A stretch of DNA of 64,000 bases from Muricomes intestini (lineage in GTDB: Bacteria > Bacillota > Clostridia > Lachnospirales > Lachnospiraceae), in the NCBI RefSeq assembly GCF_004346165.1, contig NZ_SLZZ01000002.1, positions 62,001-126,000 of the forward strand, read 5' to 3'. Position 1 is the stretch's first letter. Every line of letters begins with the position of its first letter. The notes under the pieces were generated by a model. That model ran no database searches. It saw only the letters and a program-made list of their open reading frames with translations, and was not told the DNA's origin. A program made the translations under genes and the position numbers. Shown here piece after piece: positions 37,335 through 46,067 of the stretch.

Positions 37335-37458
37335 TTGTCTTTCCTCCTGCAAATTTACTCTACCTACTATTATACTTCACTGCAAAATAGTGTAAACCGG
37401 GAAAATGTATAAAGAATTTATTCATTTTTTCCCGGAGCACAAATTTTTTTAAAAACTA

Positions 37459-37488
37459 TTGACAACACAACATAAGCAAGAGTATACT
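37459..37488 (+). promoter_or_regulatory. Sigma-A promoter of the aminotransferase leader
   Basis: TTGACA (37459-37464) and TATACT (37483-37488) are 18 bases apart. Transcription would begin about 37495, just before a strong hairpin. Confidence 0.75.
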
Positions 37489-37509
37489 TCATTCTAGTAA
37501 GAAAAACGG

Positions 37510-37557
37510 AAACGACGTTGATTCCATTTAAGGAGTCACCGTCGTTTTTTTGTTTTT
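37510..37557 (+). terminator. Leader terminator/attenuator before the aminotransferase gene
   Basis: Arms AAACGACG and CGTCGTTT, with an inner stem TGATTCC/GGAGTCA and loop ATTTAA, are followed by a T-rich run. It sits about 15 bases after the predicted transcription start and 37 bases before the coding start. It could stop transcription early (attenuation) or produce a short RNA of about 60 bases. No antiterminator or leader peptide was recognised. Confidence 0.7.
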
Positions 37558-37593
37558 GTACTTAAATATTTAATAGACATGGAGGTATGCAAA

Positions 37594-38832
37594 ATGAAAT
37601 TAAAGGATGCGGGATTAACAAAGAACGAGTTGAAAGCATTAGTTGATAAGTATATGATTGACACCTATGAACGCTTCGATATGATAGCTGAGACAGCAAA
37701 GGATATGTATATTTACGATGAAAACGGTGAGGGTTACCTTGATTTCTACGCCGGCGTAGCAGTGAACAGCACCGGTAACTGCAATGAAAAGGTCGTTGCT
37801 GCTGTGGAAGATCAATTAAAGGATATTATGCATACTTTTAATTATCCCTACACCATTCCCCAGGCTTTGCTGGCCGAGAAAGTCTGCACAGCCATCGGGA
37901 TGGATAAAGTTTTCTTTCAGAACACCGGCACAGAATCCAATGAGGCCATGATCAAAATGGCAAGAAAATACGGGGTTGAAAAATATGGCCCGCACAAATA
38001 CAATATTGTCACTGCTTTTGATGGTTTCCATGGAAGAACCTACGGTTCCATGTCTGCAACCGGCCAGCCTGACAATGGCTGTCAGATTGGATTCAAGCCT
38101 ATGGTTCCCGGATTTACCTATGCAAAATTCAATGACCTGGAGGACTTTAAAGCAGCCGTTACAGACAATACCATCGCAATTATGATTGAACCTGTCCAGG
38201 GAGAGGGCGGCGTACACCCTGCAACAATGGAATTTATGAAGGGGCTCAGAGAATTTTGCGATGAAAAGGGACTACTCCTACTGTTGGATGAAATACAGAC
38301 CGGATGGTGCAGGACAGGAGCTGTCATGTCTTTCATGAACTATGGTATTAAACCGGATATTGTATCCATGGCAAAAGCACTGGGCGGGGGAATGCCAATC
38401 GGTGCCATCTGTGCATCCGCAGAGGTGGCAAAATCCTTTACTCTAGGCTCACACGGAACCACCTTTGGAGGACATCCGGTATCCTGCGCGGCGGCTCTTG
38501 CAGCAGTAAGTGAGTTGCTGGATAACAATCTCGCCGAAAATGCTAAGAAAATGGGTGCTTACTTCAAGAAAAAACTGACAGCACTGCCCCATGTCAAAGA
38601 AGTCAGGGGCCAGGGGCTCCTGGTCGGGGTAGAATTTGACAACCATGTCAATGCCATTGAGGTTAAGCATGAAGCCTTTGCAAGAAAACTTTTGATTACG
38701 GCAATCGGCAGCAATGTCGTCCGCATGGTACCGCCCCTTATCCTGACTGAAGCCGACTGCAATCAGGCTTTTGATATTCTTTACGAATGTGTGACCGCGA
38801 TTGCGGGTGAACCTCATTTTCTCAGGCTATGA
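37594..38832 (+). CDS. Class III PLP aminotransferase (acetylornithine aminotransferase-like)
   Basis: This 412-residue PLP enzyme has family text FFQNTGTESNEAMIKMARKY, AFDGFHGRTYGSMSATG, MIEPVQGEGGV and LLLDEIQTGWCRTG, with the PLP lysine in SMAKALGGGMPIG. It probably transfers an amino group from N-acetylornithine, GABA or a related omega-amino acid; the ArgD group looks nearest. GGAGG eight bases before ATG 37594 sets the start, and an ATG five codons earlier overlaps it. It stands alone behind a promoter and attenuator-like hairpin. Its last 11 bases overlap the end of the convergent flavodiiron gene. Confidence 0.87.
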   Translation: MKLKDAGLTKNELKALVDKYMIDTYERFDMIAETAKDMYIYDENGEGYLDFYAGVAVNSTGNCNEKVVAAVEDQLKDIMHTFNYPYTIPQALLAEKVCTAIGMDKVFFQNTGTESNEAMIKMARKYGVEKYGPHKYNIVTAFDGFHGRTYGSMSATGQPDNGCQIGFKPMVPGFTYAKFNDLEDFKAAVTDNTIAIMIEPVQGEGGVHPATMEFMKGLREFCDEKGLLLLLDEIQTGWCRTGAVMSFMNYGIKPDIVSMAKALGGGMPIGAICASAEVAKSFTLGSHGTTFGGHPVSCAAALAAVSELLDNNLAENAKKMGAYFKKKLTALPHVKEVRGQGLLVGVEFDNHVNAIEVKHEAFARKLLITAIGSNVVRMVPPLILTEADCNQAFDILYECVTAIAGEPHFLRL

Positions 38833-41350
38833 TTTCCTTATAAGGAGCTTTTCGCTCTACTGCCTCAGAGAGTTTTCCCATCTCAGACACATCTCCTATA
38901 AGAATTACCCCACACAGACGGTTATTCAGGAAGAAATATTTTTTGTACTGCTTTCTTCCCATATCTTTGAATTCTACAGTCTTATAAATCAGATTGGGGT
39001 TTTTACCCGCATCCCCAATTGCATAAAGGGCCGTATTCATTCCATGGAATGTAAGAGCTGCCGGCACCTGGACGTATTCTTTCTCTTCCCCCGCGGCGTT
39101 GGCGCCTGCCACTTTTCCCTGTTCCACAGCCTCCGGCCAGATTGCATAGTTCACACCCTTGTACTGTGCACAGTCGCCGCATGCATACACACCCTTCACA
39201 CTGGTTTCCATTTTACTGTTTACCACAATGCCACGGTCCGTTTCCAGCCCCATCTGCTGTGCCAGACCTACGTTTGCCCTGACACCGCTGGAGACAATGA
39301 CCAGATCTGCCGAAACTTCTTCACCGTCTTTTAATTTTACCGCGGTTGTATACTCTTCGCCGAGGATTGACTCCACCTGCATGTCCGTTCTAATGTGCAC
39401 TCCACACTCTTCGCTGATTGTCTTTAGAAGCTCTCCTGCCGGAAGGTCCAGCTGTCGTCCCATCAGAACCGGTGCAATCTCCAGAACAGTGACATGACAT
39501 TTTGCCTTCTTCATTTCCCACGCAGCTTCAAGACCTAACACACCGCCGCCAATCACTACTACATTTTTCACATTTGGCAGAAAGTCAGCTATTTCCCTCG
39601 TGTCCGCAAGACGGCGGATTGCCACTACAGACTTCTTATCGCTGCCCGGAATCGGCGGCACAAAACATTCCGCACCAAGAGCATAGATTAGTTTTGTATA
39701 TTGCAGCTTAACTCCATCCTCAAGGGTAACTTCCTTCTCTGCGGTATCTACTGAAATAATCCTTTTCCCCAGAACCTGTACTATTCTCTGCTCCTCATAC
39801 CACTGTTTTCCCTGCACAGCTATCTGGTCCTCACTTAAACCTGCCATAATCGACTTTGTCAGCATGGGCCGGTTATACGAGCGATACGGCTCCTCAGAAA
39901 CCATAACGATGGAGGCAGTCTTATTGCGCTCCCGGATTGATTTTGCCGCATAGAAGCCCGCCGCCCCATTTCCCAGAATCAGATAGAAGTCCTTTGTATC
40001 ATTTTGATACGAATCATCCTCTGCCTCTACCGGAACAAAATTTTCCTTGCCCACACCACAGACAGGACAGATTTCCAGTGAAGAGTCAAATATTTCTCCG
40101 CAGACCAGGCATTTTACAAGAGTTGTTTTTGCAGAATTCTTCTTTGTATTTGGCTTCTCCAAAAGTGTACATCCAAAATTATACCCAAAATCAAAGGCAT
40201 CCTGCCTATCCGCTTGGTCCGGCTTAAAACGGACCTTATATCCAGCCACAACCTTCATCCTAAGCTGCCGCAGACGCTCCTCAATATGAGGAACACCCTC
40301 ACCGCTCCAACCATAACTTCCAAACACGCTGGCAAATTTTCCCCCATGAGTGACAGGAGTCATCGCCAGAGTCAAATCCCAGATTGGTTTCAGAGCCTCC
40401 CCCAGAATCGTTGGGGTGCCGAATAAAATACCATCCGCGAACCCAAGCTCCTCTACAACCTTATCTGTATCTGCAGTTACCATATCGTAGAGATGCACAT
40501 CAATATCACCGCTGTCCTCAATGCCCTCTGCAATATTTTGTGCCAGCTCCTGTGTATACCCGTATGCACTGACATAGGGAATCACTACCGTTTTCTTCTG
40601 ATTCGGATTTACAACCGTACACCATTTCTCATACCACTGGTACATCTGCTCCAGTTTAGTGTCCAGAACCGGACCGTGTCCTGTACCAATCATAGTGATA
40701 TCCATGTTGCGCACCCGATCCAGGGCCGTCTTCATAAAAGATTTAAAGGGAGCAATAATACAGTCGAAATAATATTTTACCGACTCTTCATAATCTTCCC
40801 AGTTTTGAACCTTACTCAGCAGGACATCTGGAAACGCATAATGAGCGCCGAAGGAGTCACAGGTGATGAGAATCTGCTCCTCTTCAATATACGTATACAT
40901 AGTATCCGGCCAGTGTAGGTTTGGCACGCTCATAAAACACAGCGTCTTATCGCCAATCTGCATCCGTTCATCATCTTTAACTACAATCCCTGTAAAATCG
41001 CGGTTTACAATTTCCCCCAAAAATGAATTAGCTGCCCCGGTAGAAATAATCTTCAGATGAGGGCACAAATCCAGCAGCCGCTCCACACTTCCCGCATGAT
41101 CCGGCTCCGTGTGGCTGACCACCAGATAATCAATCGCGGTGACATCTGTAACCTCCTCAAGCTTCTCCAGATAATCATCCCAAAACTTCACTTTTGCTGT
41201 CTCAAACAAAATAGTCTTGTCCCCTGCCTTCAGCACATAAGAATTATACGTAGTGCCAAATTTTGTATACATAATAATATCAAACACACGCAGGGAATCA
41301 TCCACAATCCCAGTCCAATAAAACCCATCTCTCAACTTTAGACTCTTCAT
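38822..41350 (-). CDS. Flavodiiron protein fused to rubredoxin and NADH:rubredoxin reductase (class F-like)
   Basis: This 842-residue fusion should reduce O2 (or NO) to protect an anaerobe, carrying its own electron chain from NAD(P)H. Residues 1-250 are the metallo-beta-lactamase-like diiron domain with all ligands visible: SHTEPDH, LHWPDT, CDSFGAH and GTGHGP. A flavodoxin domain follows (VIPYVSAYGYTQELAQ). Near residue 420 is a short-spaced rubredoxin with CLVCG and CPVCG pairs. The remainder is a pyridine-nucleotide disulphide-type reductase (NGAAGFYAAKSI, VVIGGGVLGLEAAW, GVYACGDCA). The arrangement matches class F flavodiiron proteins known in Clostridioides difficile and Trichomonas. AAAGGAG precedes the ATG. 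The promoter at 41444-41472 carries a palindrome downstream. Confidence 0.93.
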   Translation of the reverse strand: MKSLKLRDGFYWTGIVDDSLRVFDIIMYTKFGTTYNSYVLKAGDKTILFETAKVKFWDDYLEKLEEVTDVTAIDYLVVSHTEPDHAGSVERLLDLCPHLKIISTGAANSFLGEIVNRDFTGIVVKDDERMQIGDKTLCFMSVPNLHWPDTMYTYIEEEQILITCDSFGAHYAFPDVLLSKVQNWEDYEESVKYYFDCIIAPFKSFMKTALDRVRNMDITMIGTGHGPVLDTKLEQMYQWYEKWCTVVNPNQKKTVVIPYVSAYGYTQELAQNIAEGIEDSGDIDVHLYDMVTADTDKVVEELGFADGILFGTPTILGEALKPIWDLTLAMTPVTHGGKFASVFGSYGWSGEGVPHIEERLRQLRMKVVAGYKVRFKPDQADRQDAFDFGYNFGCTLLEKPNTKKNSAKTTLVKCLVCGEIFDSSLEICPVCGVGKENFVPVEAEDDSYQNDTKDFYLILGNGAAGFYAAKSIRERNKTASIVMVSEEPYRSYNRPMLTKSIMAGLSEDQIAVQGKQWYEEQRIVQVLGKRIISVDTAEKEVTLEDGVKLQYTKLIYALGAECFVPPIPGSDKKSVVAIRRLADTREIADFLPNVKNVVVIGGGVLGLEAAWEMKKAKCHVTVLEIAPVLMGRQLDLPAGELLKTISEECGVHIRTDMQVESILGEEYTTAVKLKDGEEVSADLVIVSSGVRANVGLAQQMGLETDRGIVVNSKMETSVKGVYACGDCAQYKGVNYAIWPEAVEQGKVAGANAAGEEKEYVQVPAALTFHGMNTALYAIGDAGKNPNLIYKTVEFKDMGRKQYKKYFFLNNRLCGVILIGDVSEMGKLSEAVERKAPYKEIIA

Positions 41351-41394
41351 TTAGCTACTCCTTTCGTTTAAAGGGCAAAAGGGGTCCAAAAGGG

Positions 41395-41412
41395 GTCAGA
41401 CCCTTTTGAGGC
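41395..41412 (-). terminator. Hairpin beyond recQ
   Basis: AAAAGGGGTC and GACCCTTTT-type arms form a short stem downstream of recQ on the minus strand. It lies between the flavodiiron promoter and coding start, so it could also act as a leader structure. The T run is weak. Confidence 0.35.
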
Positions 41413-41418
41413 CCATAT

Positions 41419-41432
41419 TCAGAATATTCTGA
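41419..41432. promoter_or_regulatory. 14-bp perfect palindrome in the flavodiiron leader
   Basis: TCAGAATATTCTGA is a perfect palindrome at about +5 to +18 relative to the predicted start, a typical repressor position. It does not match PerR or Rex boxes that I know. Confidence 0.5.
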
Positions 41433-41443
41433 TATTTTTTCTT

Positions 41444-41472
41444 ATTATACTACTCGCTGTCCTCTTCCGCAA
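41444..41472 (-). promoter_or_regulatory. Promoter of the flavodiiron gene
   Basis: On the minus strand TTGCGG (41467-41472) is 17 bases from TATAAT (41444-41449), directly after the recQ stop codon. Confidence 0.6.
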
Positions 41473-41477
41473 TTGCG

Positions 41478-43328
41478 TTACGCTTCGATTCCCTGCTCCT
41501 TAATGTATTCCCGGATCAGGCCCATAAATACTTCCCCGTACTTCTCATATTTATTATTTCCCACGCCGTTAATTTTCAGCATAGAGTCCTTCGTGGAAGG
41601 TAAATATGTACTCATCTCTTTTAAAGTTCTATCTGAGAAAATAATGTAGGGCGGCACATGGTTCTGCTGTGCCATTTCGTATCTGCGCACCCGGAGCCGC
41701 TCGAAAAGCTGAGGATATTTGGCATCTGCCACTTTCCGCTTTTTCTCTCCCTGCTGCTTTGCCACAGTTTTTTCCACCTCTTTCGGAAGTTTCAGCACAA
41801 TCGTTTTCTGACCTTCATCAGAAATAAACTGCCTGCCCTCTTCGGTCATCTTTAAAACCGGATACTCACCTGGCGTTAAAAATAAATATCCTTTTATCAG
41901 CAAATCATTCATAATCTGCCGGATACGAATCAGTGTTACACTCTTTAAACCCCCATAAAATGAATTCTGCTCCAACCGAAACTTGCGCACCTTTGCAGTT
42001 TCAGACCCATGGGCCGCCTCTATAATTGCATTGATACCGTACCGCTCGCCGCTGGTTCTGACTAAATTGATAATGCAACCTGCCTCGGCAGTCACATCAA
42101 TATCCTTAAATTCTGTCAGGCAATTCTCACAATTTCCACAGTAATTGCCGCCGTATTCTCCAAAGTACCGCAAAATATAATCTCGCAGACATTCATTAGT
42201 AAAACAATAAAAGGTCATTTTCCGCAGACGTTCACTGTCACGTTCCTGTATCAACTGGCGTCCTTCAACATCCAGTTCTTCATTTTCTGTCTGCTTAGTG
42301 ATTAAAAATTCATTGATTTTTACATCCTGGCCGGAATACAGCAGAATACACTCTGCAGGCTCCCCATCACGCCCGGCCCGCCCTGCCTCCTGATAATAGC
42401 TTTCGATATCTTTGGGCATATTAAAATGAATAACAAATCTTACATTAGATTTGTCAATTCCCATACCAAATGCATTCGTTGCCACCATAATGGGTTTGAT
42501 GTCATAGATAAAATCATCCTGATTCTGCTTTCTGGCAGCATCGGATAACCCAGCGTGATATTTCGCCGTCTGGTACCCTTCTTTTAAAAGAACTTCATAG
42601 ACTTCTTCTACATTTTTTCTTGTGTTGCAGTAAATAATTCCGCTCTTATCAACATTTTTCTGTAAGTAAGAGAGCAATTCTGCTAGCTTATTTTTTGGTT
42701 TCTTTACTGCAAAATAAAGATTCCTGCGGTCATAACCTGTTACTGCTTCCAGAGGATCATTAAGGCCCAGAATACAGACAATGTCGTCTTTTACCGCCTT
42801 TGTGGCCGTTGCTGTATATGCCGTAATAACCGGTCTTTTGGACAGCATATTGATAAAATCCACAATTTTTAGGTAGCTGGGTCTAAAGTCCTGTCCCCAC
42901 TGAGAAATACAGTGTGCCTCATCCACGGTCACCATAGAAATATCCACGCTGTTCACCAGTGATAAGAAAGACTCCGTCATCAGCCGCTCCGGCGCCACAT
43001 AAATAATCTTATATCTTCCTTCTCTGGCATTTGCCATTGCCTTTTTGTACTGTACCTCAGTAAGCGAACTGTTGATGAATGCAGCATGAATCCCCAGTTG
43101 ATTCAGGGCTGTCACCTGATCCTTCATCAGGGAAATCAACGGGGAAACAATGATTGAAATCCCCTCAAACAATAACGCCGGCACTTGATAACAAATAGAT
43201 TTCCCCGCACCTGTCGGCATAATACCCAAAACATCCCGCCCTTGCAATGTACCCTCTATCAGTTCCTCCTGCCCCTCACGGAAGAAGGTATATCCAAAAA
43301 CTTCTTTTAAAACTTTGTGTGAATTCAT
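41478..43328 (-). CDS. recQ: ATP-dependent DNA helicase RecQ
   Basis: This 616-residue 3'-5' DNA helicase has Walker A PTGAGKSICYQ, the DEAH box VDEAHCISQWGQDFRP and TATATKAV. The second helicase domain contains GMGIDKSNVRFVIH and YYQEAGRAGRDG. The RQC zinc site reads CLRDYILRYFGEYGGNYCG followed by CENC, and a C-terminal HRDC domain begins near residue 540. It is full length and acts in recombinational repair and replication restart. GAGGAGAGGA abuts the ATG. The alkyltransferase-like gene lies upstream, separated by a hairpin. Confidence 0.96.
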   Translation of the reverse strand: MNSHKVLKEVFGYTFFREGQEELIEGTLQGRDVLGIMPTGAGKSICYQVPALLFEGISIIVSPLISLMKDQVTALNQLGIHAAFINSSLTEVQYKKAMANAREGRYKIIYVAPERLMTESFLSLVNSVDISMVTVDEAHCISQWGQDFRPSYLKIVDFINMLSKRPVITAYTATATKAVKDDIVCILGLNDPLEAVTGYDRRNLYFAVKKPKNKLAELLSYLQKNVDKSGIIYCNTRKNVEEVYEVLLKEGYQTAKYHAGLSDAARKQNQDDFIYDIKPIMVATNAFGMGIDKSNVRFVIHFNMPKDIESYYQEAGRAGRDGEPAECILLYSGQDVKINEFLITKQTENEELDVEGRQLIQERDSERLRKMTFYCFTNECLRDYILRYFGEYGGNYCGNCENCLTEFKDIDVTAEAGCIINLVRTSGERYGINAIIEAAHGSETAKVRKFRLEQNSFYGGLKSVTLIRIRQIMNDLLIKGYLFLTPGEYPVLKMTEEGRQFISDEGQKTIVLKLPKEVEKTVAKQQGEKKRKVADAKYPQLFERLRVRRYEMAQQNHVPPYIIFSDRTLKEMSTYLPSTKDSMLKINGVGNNKYEKYGEVFMGLIREYIKEQGIEA

Positions 43329-43362
43329 TCCTCTCCTCTTTCTTTTGTATTTTGTAACTATT

Positions 43363-43408
43363 CAGAACCAAGCAGCGAGAAAACCGTAGGTTTTCGAGCT
43401 TGATTCTG
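43363..43408. repeat. Imperfect inverted repeat between recQ and the alkyltransferase-like gene
   Basis: Bases 43363-43385 and 43389-43408 pair as CAGAA/TTCTG, CAAGC/GCTTG and GAAAACC/GGTTTTC around GTA. It has no T tract and may act as a bidirectional RNA hairpin. Confidence 0.5.
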
Positions 43409-43411
43409 GAA

Positions 43412-43774
43412 TCATATGCCCCGAACTTCAAACTCATTTCGCAGCCAAAGGGCATCTTCCATCGTATTTTTCCAGCCGTCCCTTTTCAAGTCAATCTGCA
43501 GGCCCCGCTCTGTCCGGTTCACCCGTATGCCCTCCTGCTCCAGCATCTGCTTTTGCAGATCCGGCGTCTCAAAGGCCGCCGCACCGCTTAAAATCCCACT
43601 TGCATTCACTACCCGGTACGCCGGCACATCGCCCGCCAGATTATGGCCCAGGGCATATCCGACCTGTCTTGCATTCTTCGGTTTTCCGCAGAGCATCGCA
43701 ATCTGGCCGTAAGTTGCCACCTTTCCCTTAGGAATCTGCCGGCAAACTAATGCTGTTCTTTTATAAAAGTTCAT
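43412..43774 (-). CDS. Alkyltransferase-like (ATL) protein, MGMT family without active-site Cys
   Basis: This 120-residue protein matches the DNA-binding C-terminal domain of O6-alkylguanine-DNA alkyltransferase: IPKGKVATYGQIAMLCG, NARQVGYALGHN and ETPDLQKQMLEQEGI. The Pro-Cys-His-Arg active site reads PAYRVV, so the acceptor Cys is Ala. Such ATL proteins bind alkylated guanine and hand the lesion to nucleotide excision repair rather than repairing it themselves. It lies upstream of recQ on the same strand. AAGGTGG precedes the ATG. Confidence 0.9.
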   Translation of the reverse strand: MNFYKRTALVCRQIPKGKVATYGQIAMLCGKPKNARQVGYALGHNLAGDVPAYRVVNASGILSGAAAFETPDLQKQMLEQEGIRVNRTERGLQIDLKRDGWKNTMEDALWLRNEFEVRGI

Positions 43775-43867
43775 ATGATTTTTTCCACCTTATTGTTTCT
43801 ATGTCATCTCAAGGTACACCACATATTTCTCATAACATGATGTAGAAGTCAAAAGGTGTTTTGACCC

Positions 43868-43911
43868 TTGATACCTACGGATTGCTCCGCACTTTGTGCT
43901 CCTGCAATCCT
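43868..43911 (-). repeat. Repeat A, partial third copy
   Basis: These 44 bases match the terminal hairpin of repeat A in reverse orientation (TGATACCTACGG, then ATTGCTCCGC and GCAATCC). They lie in the 262-base gap between the VOC gene and the ATL gene. The rest of that gap holds nothing recognised. Confidence 0.75.
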
Positions 43912-44037
43912 GAACCTGCCGTTCTGAATTACGGTGCCTTTATTACATGGTTAAAAAGAATATGGAGATTATTCTGCCTTTACAGCAAACCTCTTATTAT
44001 ATTTAGGAAAAAACTGTTTACCCAGTCAAGCATACAG

Positions 44038-44397
44038 CTAAATCTGTGCAATCTGAACTTTAAACCCATTAGGATCTTCTACAAAGAAGAACCGGGAGTG
44101 TGGATTAGGCTGAATAATATCACTTAGGAGTTTTATATCTTTCTCTTTCATACTCTCAAACGCCTGTTCCAATGAATCTACTGCAAACCCCCATGAAATA
44201 TCAGCTCCTACATTGCCCCCCGGACGGGCAGCATCCTGAATCAGCTCCACCTGTGTTTCCCCACTGCCCAAAAAAGCAATTTCTGTCTGCTCTCCCGCAT
44301 TGAAACGGCGGACAAGGGGAAGTCCTATAACTCCTTCATAAAACTGTATGGATTCGTCCAAATCTTTTACATAAAGTGTACTCCAACAAAATTTCAT
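44038..44397 (-). CDS. VOC-family (glyoxalase/dioxygenase fold) protein
   Basis: This 119-residue protein has the paired beta-alpha-beta repeats of the vicinal-oxygen-chelate fold: FCWSTLYVKDLDESIQFYEGVIGLPLVRRF at the N terminus and FFVEDPNGFKVQIAQI at the C terminus. Members are metal-dependent glyoxalases, dioxygenases or antibiotic-binding proteins. The substrate cannot be told. AAAGGAAAATTATT precedes the ATG. It follows ald on the same strand by 33 bases and may be cotranscribed. Confidence 0.88.
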   Translation of the reverse strand: MKFCWSTLYVKDLDESIQFYEGVIGLPLVRRFNAGEQTEIAFLGSGETQVELIQDAARPGGNVGADISWGFAVDSLEQAFESMKEKDIKLLSDIIQPNPHSRFFFVEDPNGFKVQIAQI

Positions 44398-44430
44398 AAT
44401 AATTTTCCTTTCCCTGCATTAATAGTGTTT

Positions 44431-45543
44431 TTAAATTAACTCAAAAATGTCTGTGTATTCCATATCATGTGCTTCTGCAACCTCTTTACAGGTCAATTTG
44501 CCCTCATAGCAATTCATTCCGAGTGCAAGCAGCCCGTCCCTTCGAATTGCTTCCTCTACACCAACATCAGCAATTGCAAGTCCATAACGCAGTGTTGCAT
44601 TTGTGAGTGCCATTGTGGAAGTCATTGCAACCGCTCCTGGCATATTAGCTACGCAGTAATGAACTACACCCTTCTTTATAAAGGTCGGATTGTCATGATA
44701 CGTAGGCACTGTCGTTTCACAGCACCCCCCCTGGTCCACCGCAACATCCACAATAACACTTCCATTTTTCATTCCGTCAAGATATCTCTCTTTTATCAAT
44801 TTCGGAGCTTTTGCACCGGGAATCAAAACTGATCCAATCACAAGATCCGCCTCACAGCATGCTTTCTCCAATGCAGAATCAGTGCTGTACATAGTTTGAA
44901 TTCTTGAGCCAAACATATCATCTAAATACGTGAGACGATCTATATTATTATCTGCAATCGTCACTCTTGCGCCTAAGCCCACAGCCATTTTGCATGCATT
45001 TGTTCCGACAACACCTGCGCCTATAATTAATACATTTGCCTGCCTGACACCTGACACTCCGCCTAATAACAGGCCCATGCCCCCCATTGTGCGCTCCAGA
45101 CACCTAGCTCCCTCCTGAATGCTTAGTCTTCCTGCCACTTCACTCATAGGCTTCAAAAGCGGAAGTCCGCCATTTTTGTCCCTGATAGTTTCATAGGCTA
45201 CAGCCTTAGCTTTACTTTTCAGAAGTGCATCTGTAAGAGGCCTGTCTGCCGCAAGATGAAGATATGTGTAAATAATCTGATTTTCTCGAATCAAATCATA
45301 TTCCTCTTCCAAGGGCTCTTTAACTTTTACGATCATATCACATTCCGCCCATATTTCTTCTGCCGTATCCAGAATAACTGCCCCGGCTTCCCTGTACATT
45401 TCATCGGTAAAAAAAGCGCCTTCTCCTGCGCCCTTTTGAATGTAAACCTGATTTTTGCGGTTTACATACTCTTTTACATTTTCCGGAGTCAAGCCAACCC
45501 TGTACTCATATTTTTTAATTTCTTTTACACATCCTACTTTCAT
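44431..45543 (-). CDS. ald: Alanine dehydrogenase
   Basis: This 370-residue NAD-dependent enzyme interconverts alanine and pyruvate plus ammonia. The N-terminal MKVGCVKEIKKYEYRVGLTP, MIVKVKEPLEEEY, IYTYLHLAADRPLT (catalytic His), and the NAD fold VLIIGAGVVGTNACKMAVG identify it. The ATG at 45543 is chosen because it gives the standard Ald N terminus; in-frame ATGs upstream would add residues with no family match. The nearest GAGGG is about 12 bases away, so initiation may be weak. It has its own promoter at 45649-45677. Confidence 0.93.
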   Translation of the reverse strand: MKVGCVKEIKKYEYRVGLTPENVKEYVNRKNQVYIQKGAGEGAFFTDEMYREAGAVILDTAEEIWAECDMIVKVKEPLEEEYDLIRENQIIYTYLHLAADRPLTDALLKSKAKAVAYETIRDKNGGLPLLKPMSEVAGRLSIQEGARCLERTMGGMGLLLGGVSGVRQANVLIIGAGVVGTNACKMAVGLGARVTIADNNIDRLTYLDDMFGSRIQTMYSTDSALEKACCEADLVIGSVLIPGAKAPKLIKERYLDGMKNGSVIVDVAVDQGGCCETTVPTYHDNPTFIKKGVVHYCVANMPGAVAMTSTMALTNATLRYGLAIADVGVEEAIRRDGLLALGMNCYEGKLTCKEVAEAHDMEYTDIFELI

Positions 45544-45648
45544 CTTTGTCCATTGCCCTCTTTCAATCATTTTTAATAGCAGCACCAGGCCTACACCAAA
45601 TGATTGGCCCTTTGTATTTTTCCAGTATGCCGCTAATATTGTAAGTTT

Positions 45649-45677
45649 ATGATAGTTTATTTAGCAAATTTTGTAAA
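45649..45677 (-). promoter_or_regulatory. Promoter of ald
   Basis: On the minus strand TTTACA (45672-45677) and TATCAT (45649-45654) are 17 bases apart, about 105 bases before the ald start codon. Confidence 0.5.
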
Positions 45678-45707
45678 CAGTGTTCGATAATTTTTGTGTT
45701 TTTTAGG

Positions 45708-45907
45708 TAACAGTTCAGCCATGCGAATTTTCGACAGCGTAGGCAGGAGAAAGCTTGCTTTCGTATGCATATGCTGCCGAAAATTCATATGGCGCTCTGC
45801 CACAGCGAGATGAAGCGCAGCACATGTCCTTGGTTAGCAACCGTAGTGTGGTTGTTTAACAAGGACGGTACCCTTGGGGTGGAATCGAGCTGATGGCTGA
45901 ACTGTTA
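45708..45907. repeat. Element C: 200-bp sequence with 15-bp perfect terminal inverted repeats
   Basis: The ends are TAACAGTTCAGCCAT (45708-45722) and its exact complement (45893-45907). Internal hairpins include GAATTTTCG pairing with CGAAAATTC and an imperfect CCTTG...CAAGG stem with CAACC/GGTTG. It encodes nothing and looks like a MITE or a structured RNA element. A 42-base hairpin with the same ends lies at 62725-62766. With repeat B it fills most of the 480-base gap between ald and the PTP gene. Confidence 0.75.
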
Positions 45908-45914
45908 CTTTTTT

Positions 45915-46043
45915 AGTCAAAGACCCCGCAGCAATCTGACGGGGCATCAAACTTGCAGCGCAGCAAGCTGCGGGGTCTTTGACCCTCGCGGCAGCCGCCA
46001 ATGAAATGCAAGCATTTCCACTTGGCTCGTTGCTCGCGGGAAT
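45915..46043 (-). repeat. Structured intergenic repeat B, copy 2
   Basis: This copy is the reverse-orientation match of 27639-27769. It contains a perfect 17-base inverted repeat, GTCAAAGACCCCGCAGC and its complement, around a 34-base loop, and lies 24 bases beyond the PTP stop. Confidence 0.85.
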
Positions 46044-46067
46044 AATTTAAGTACATTATGCTTCAGA

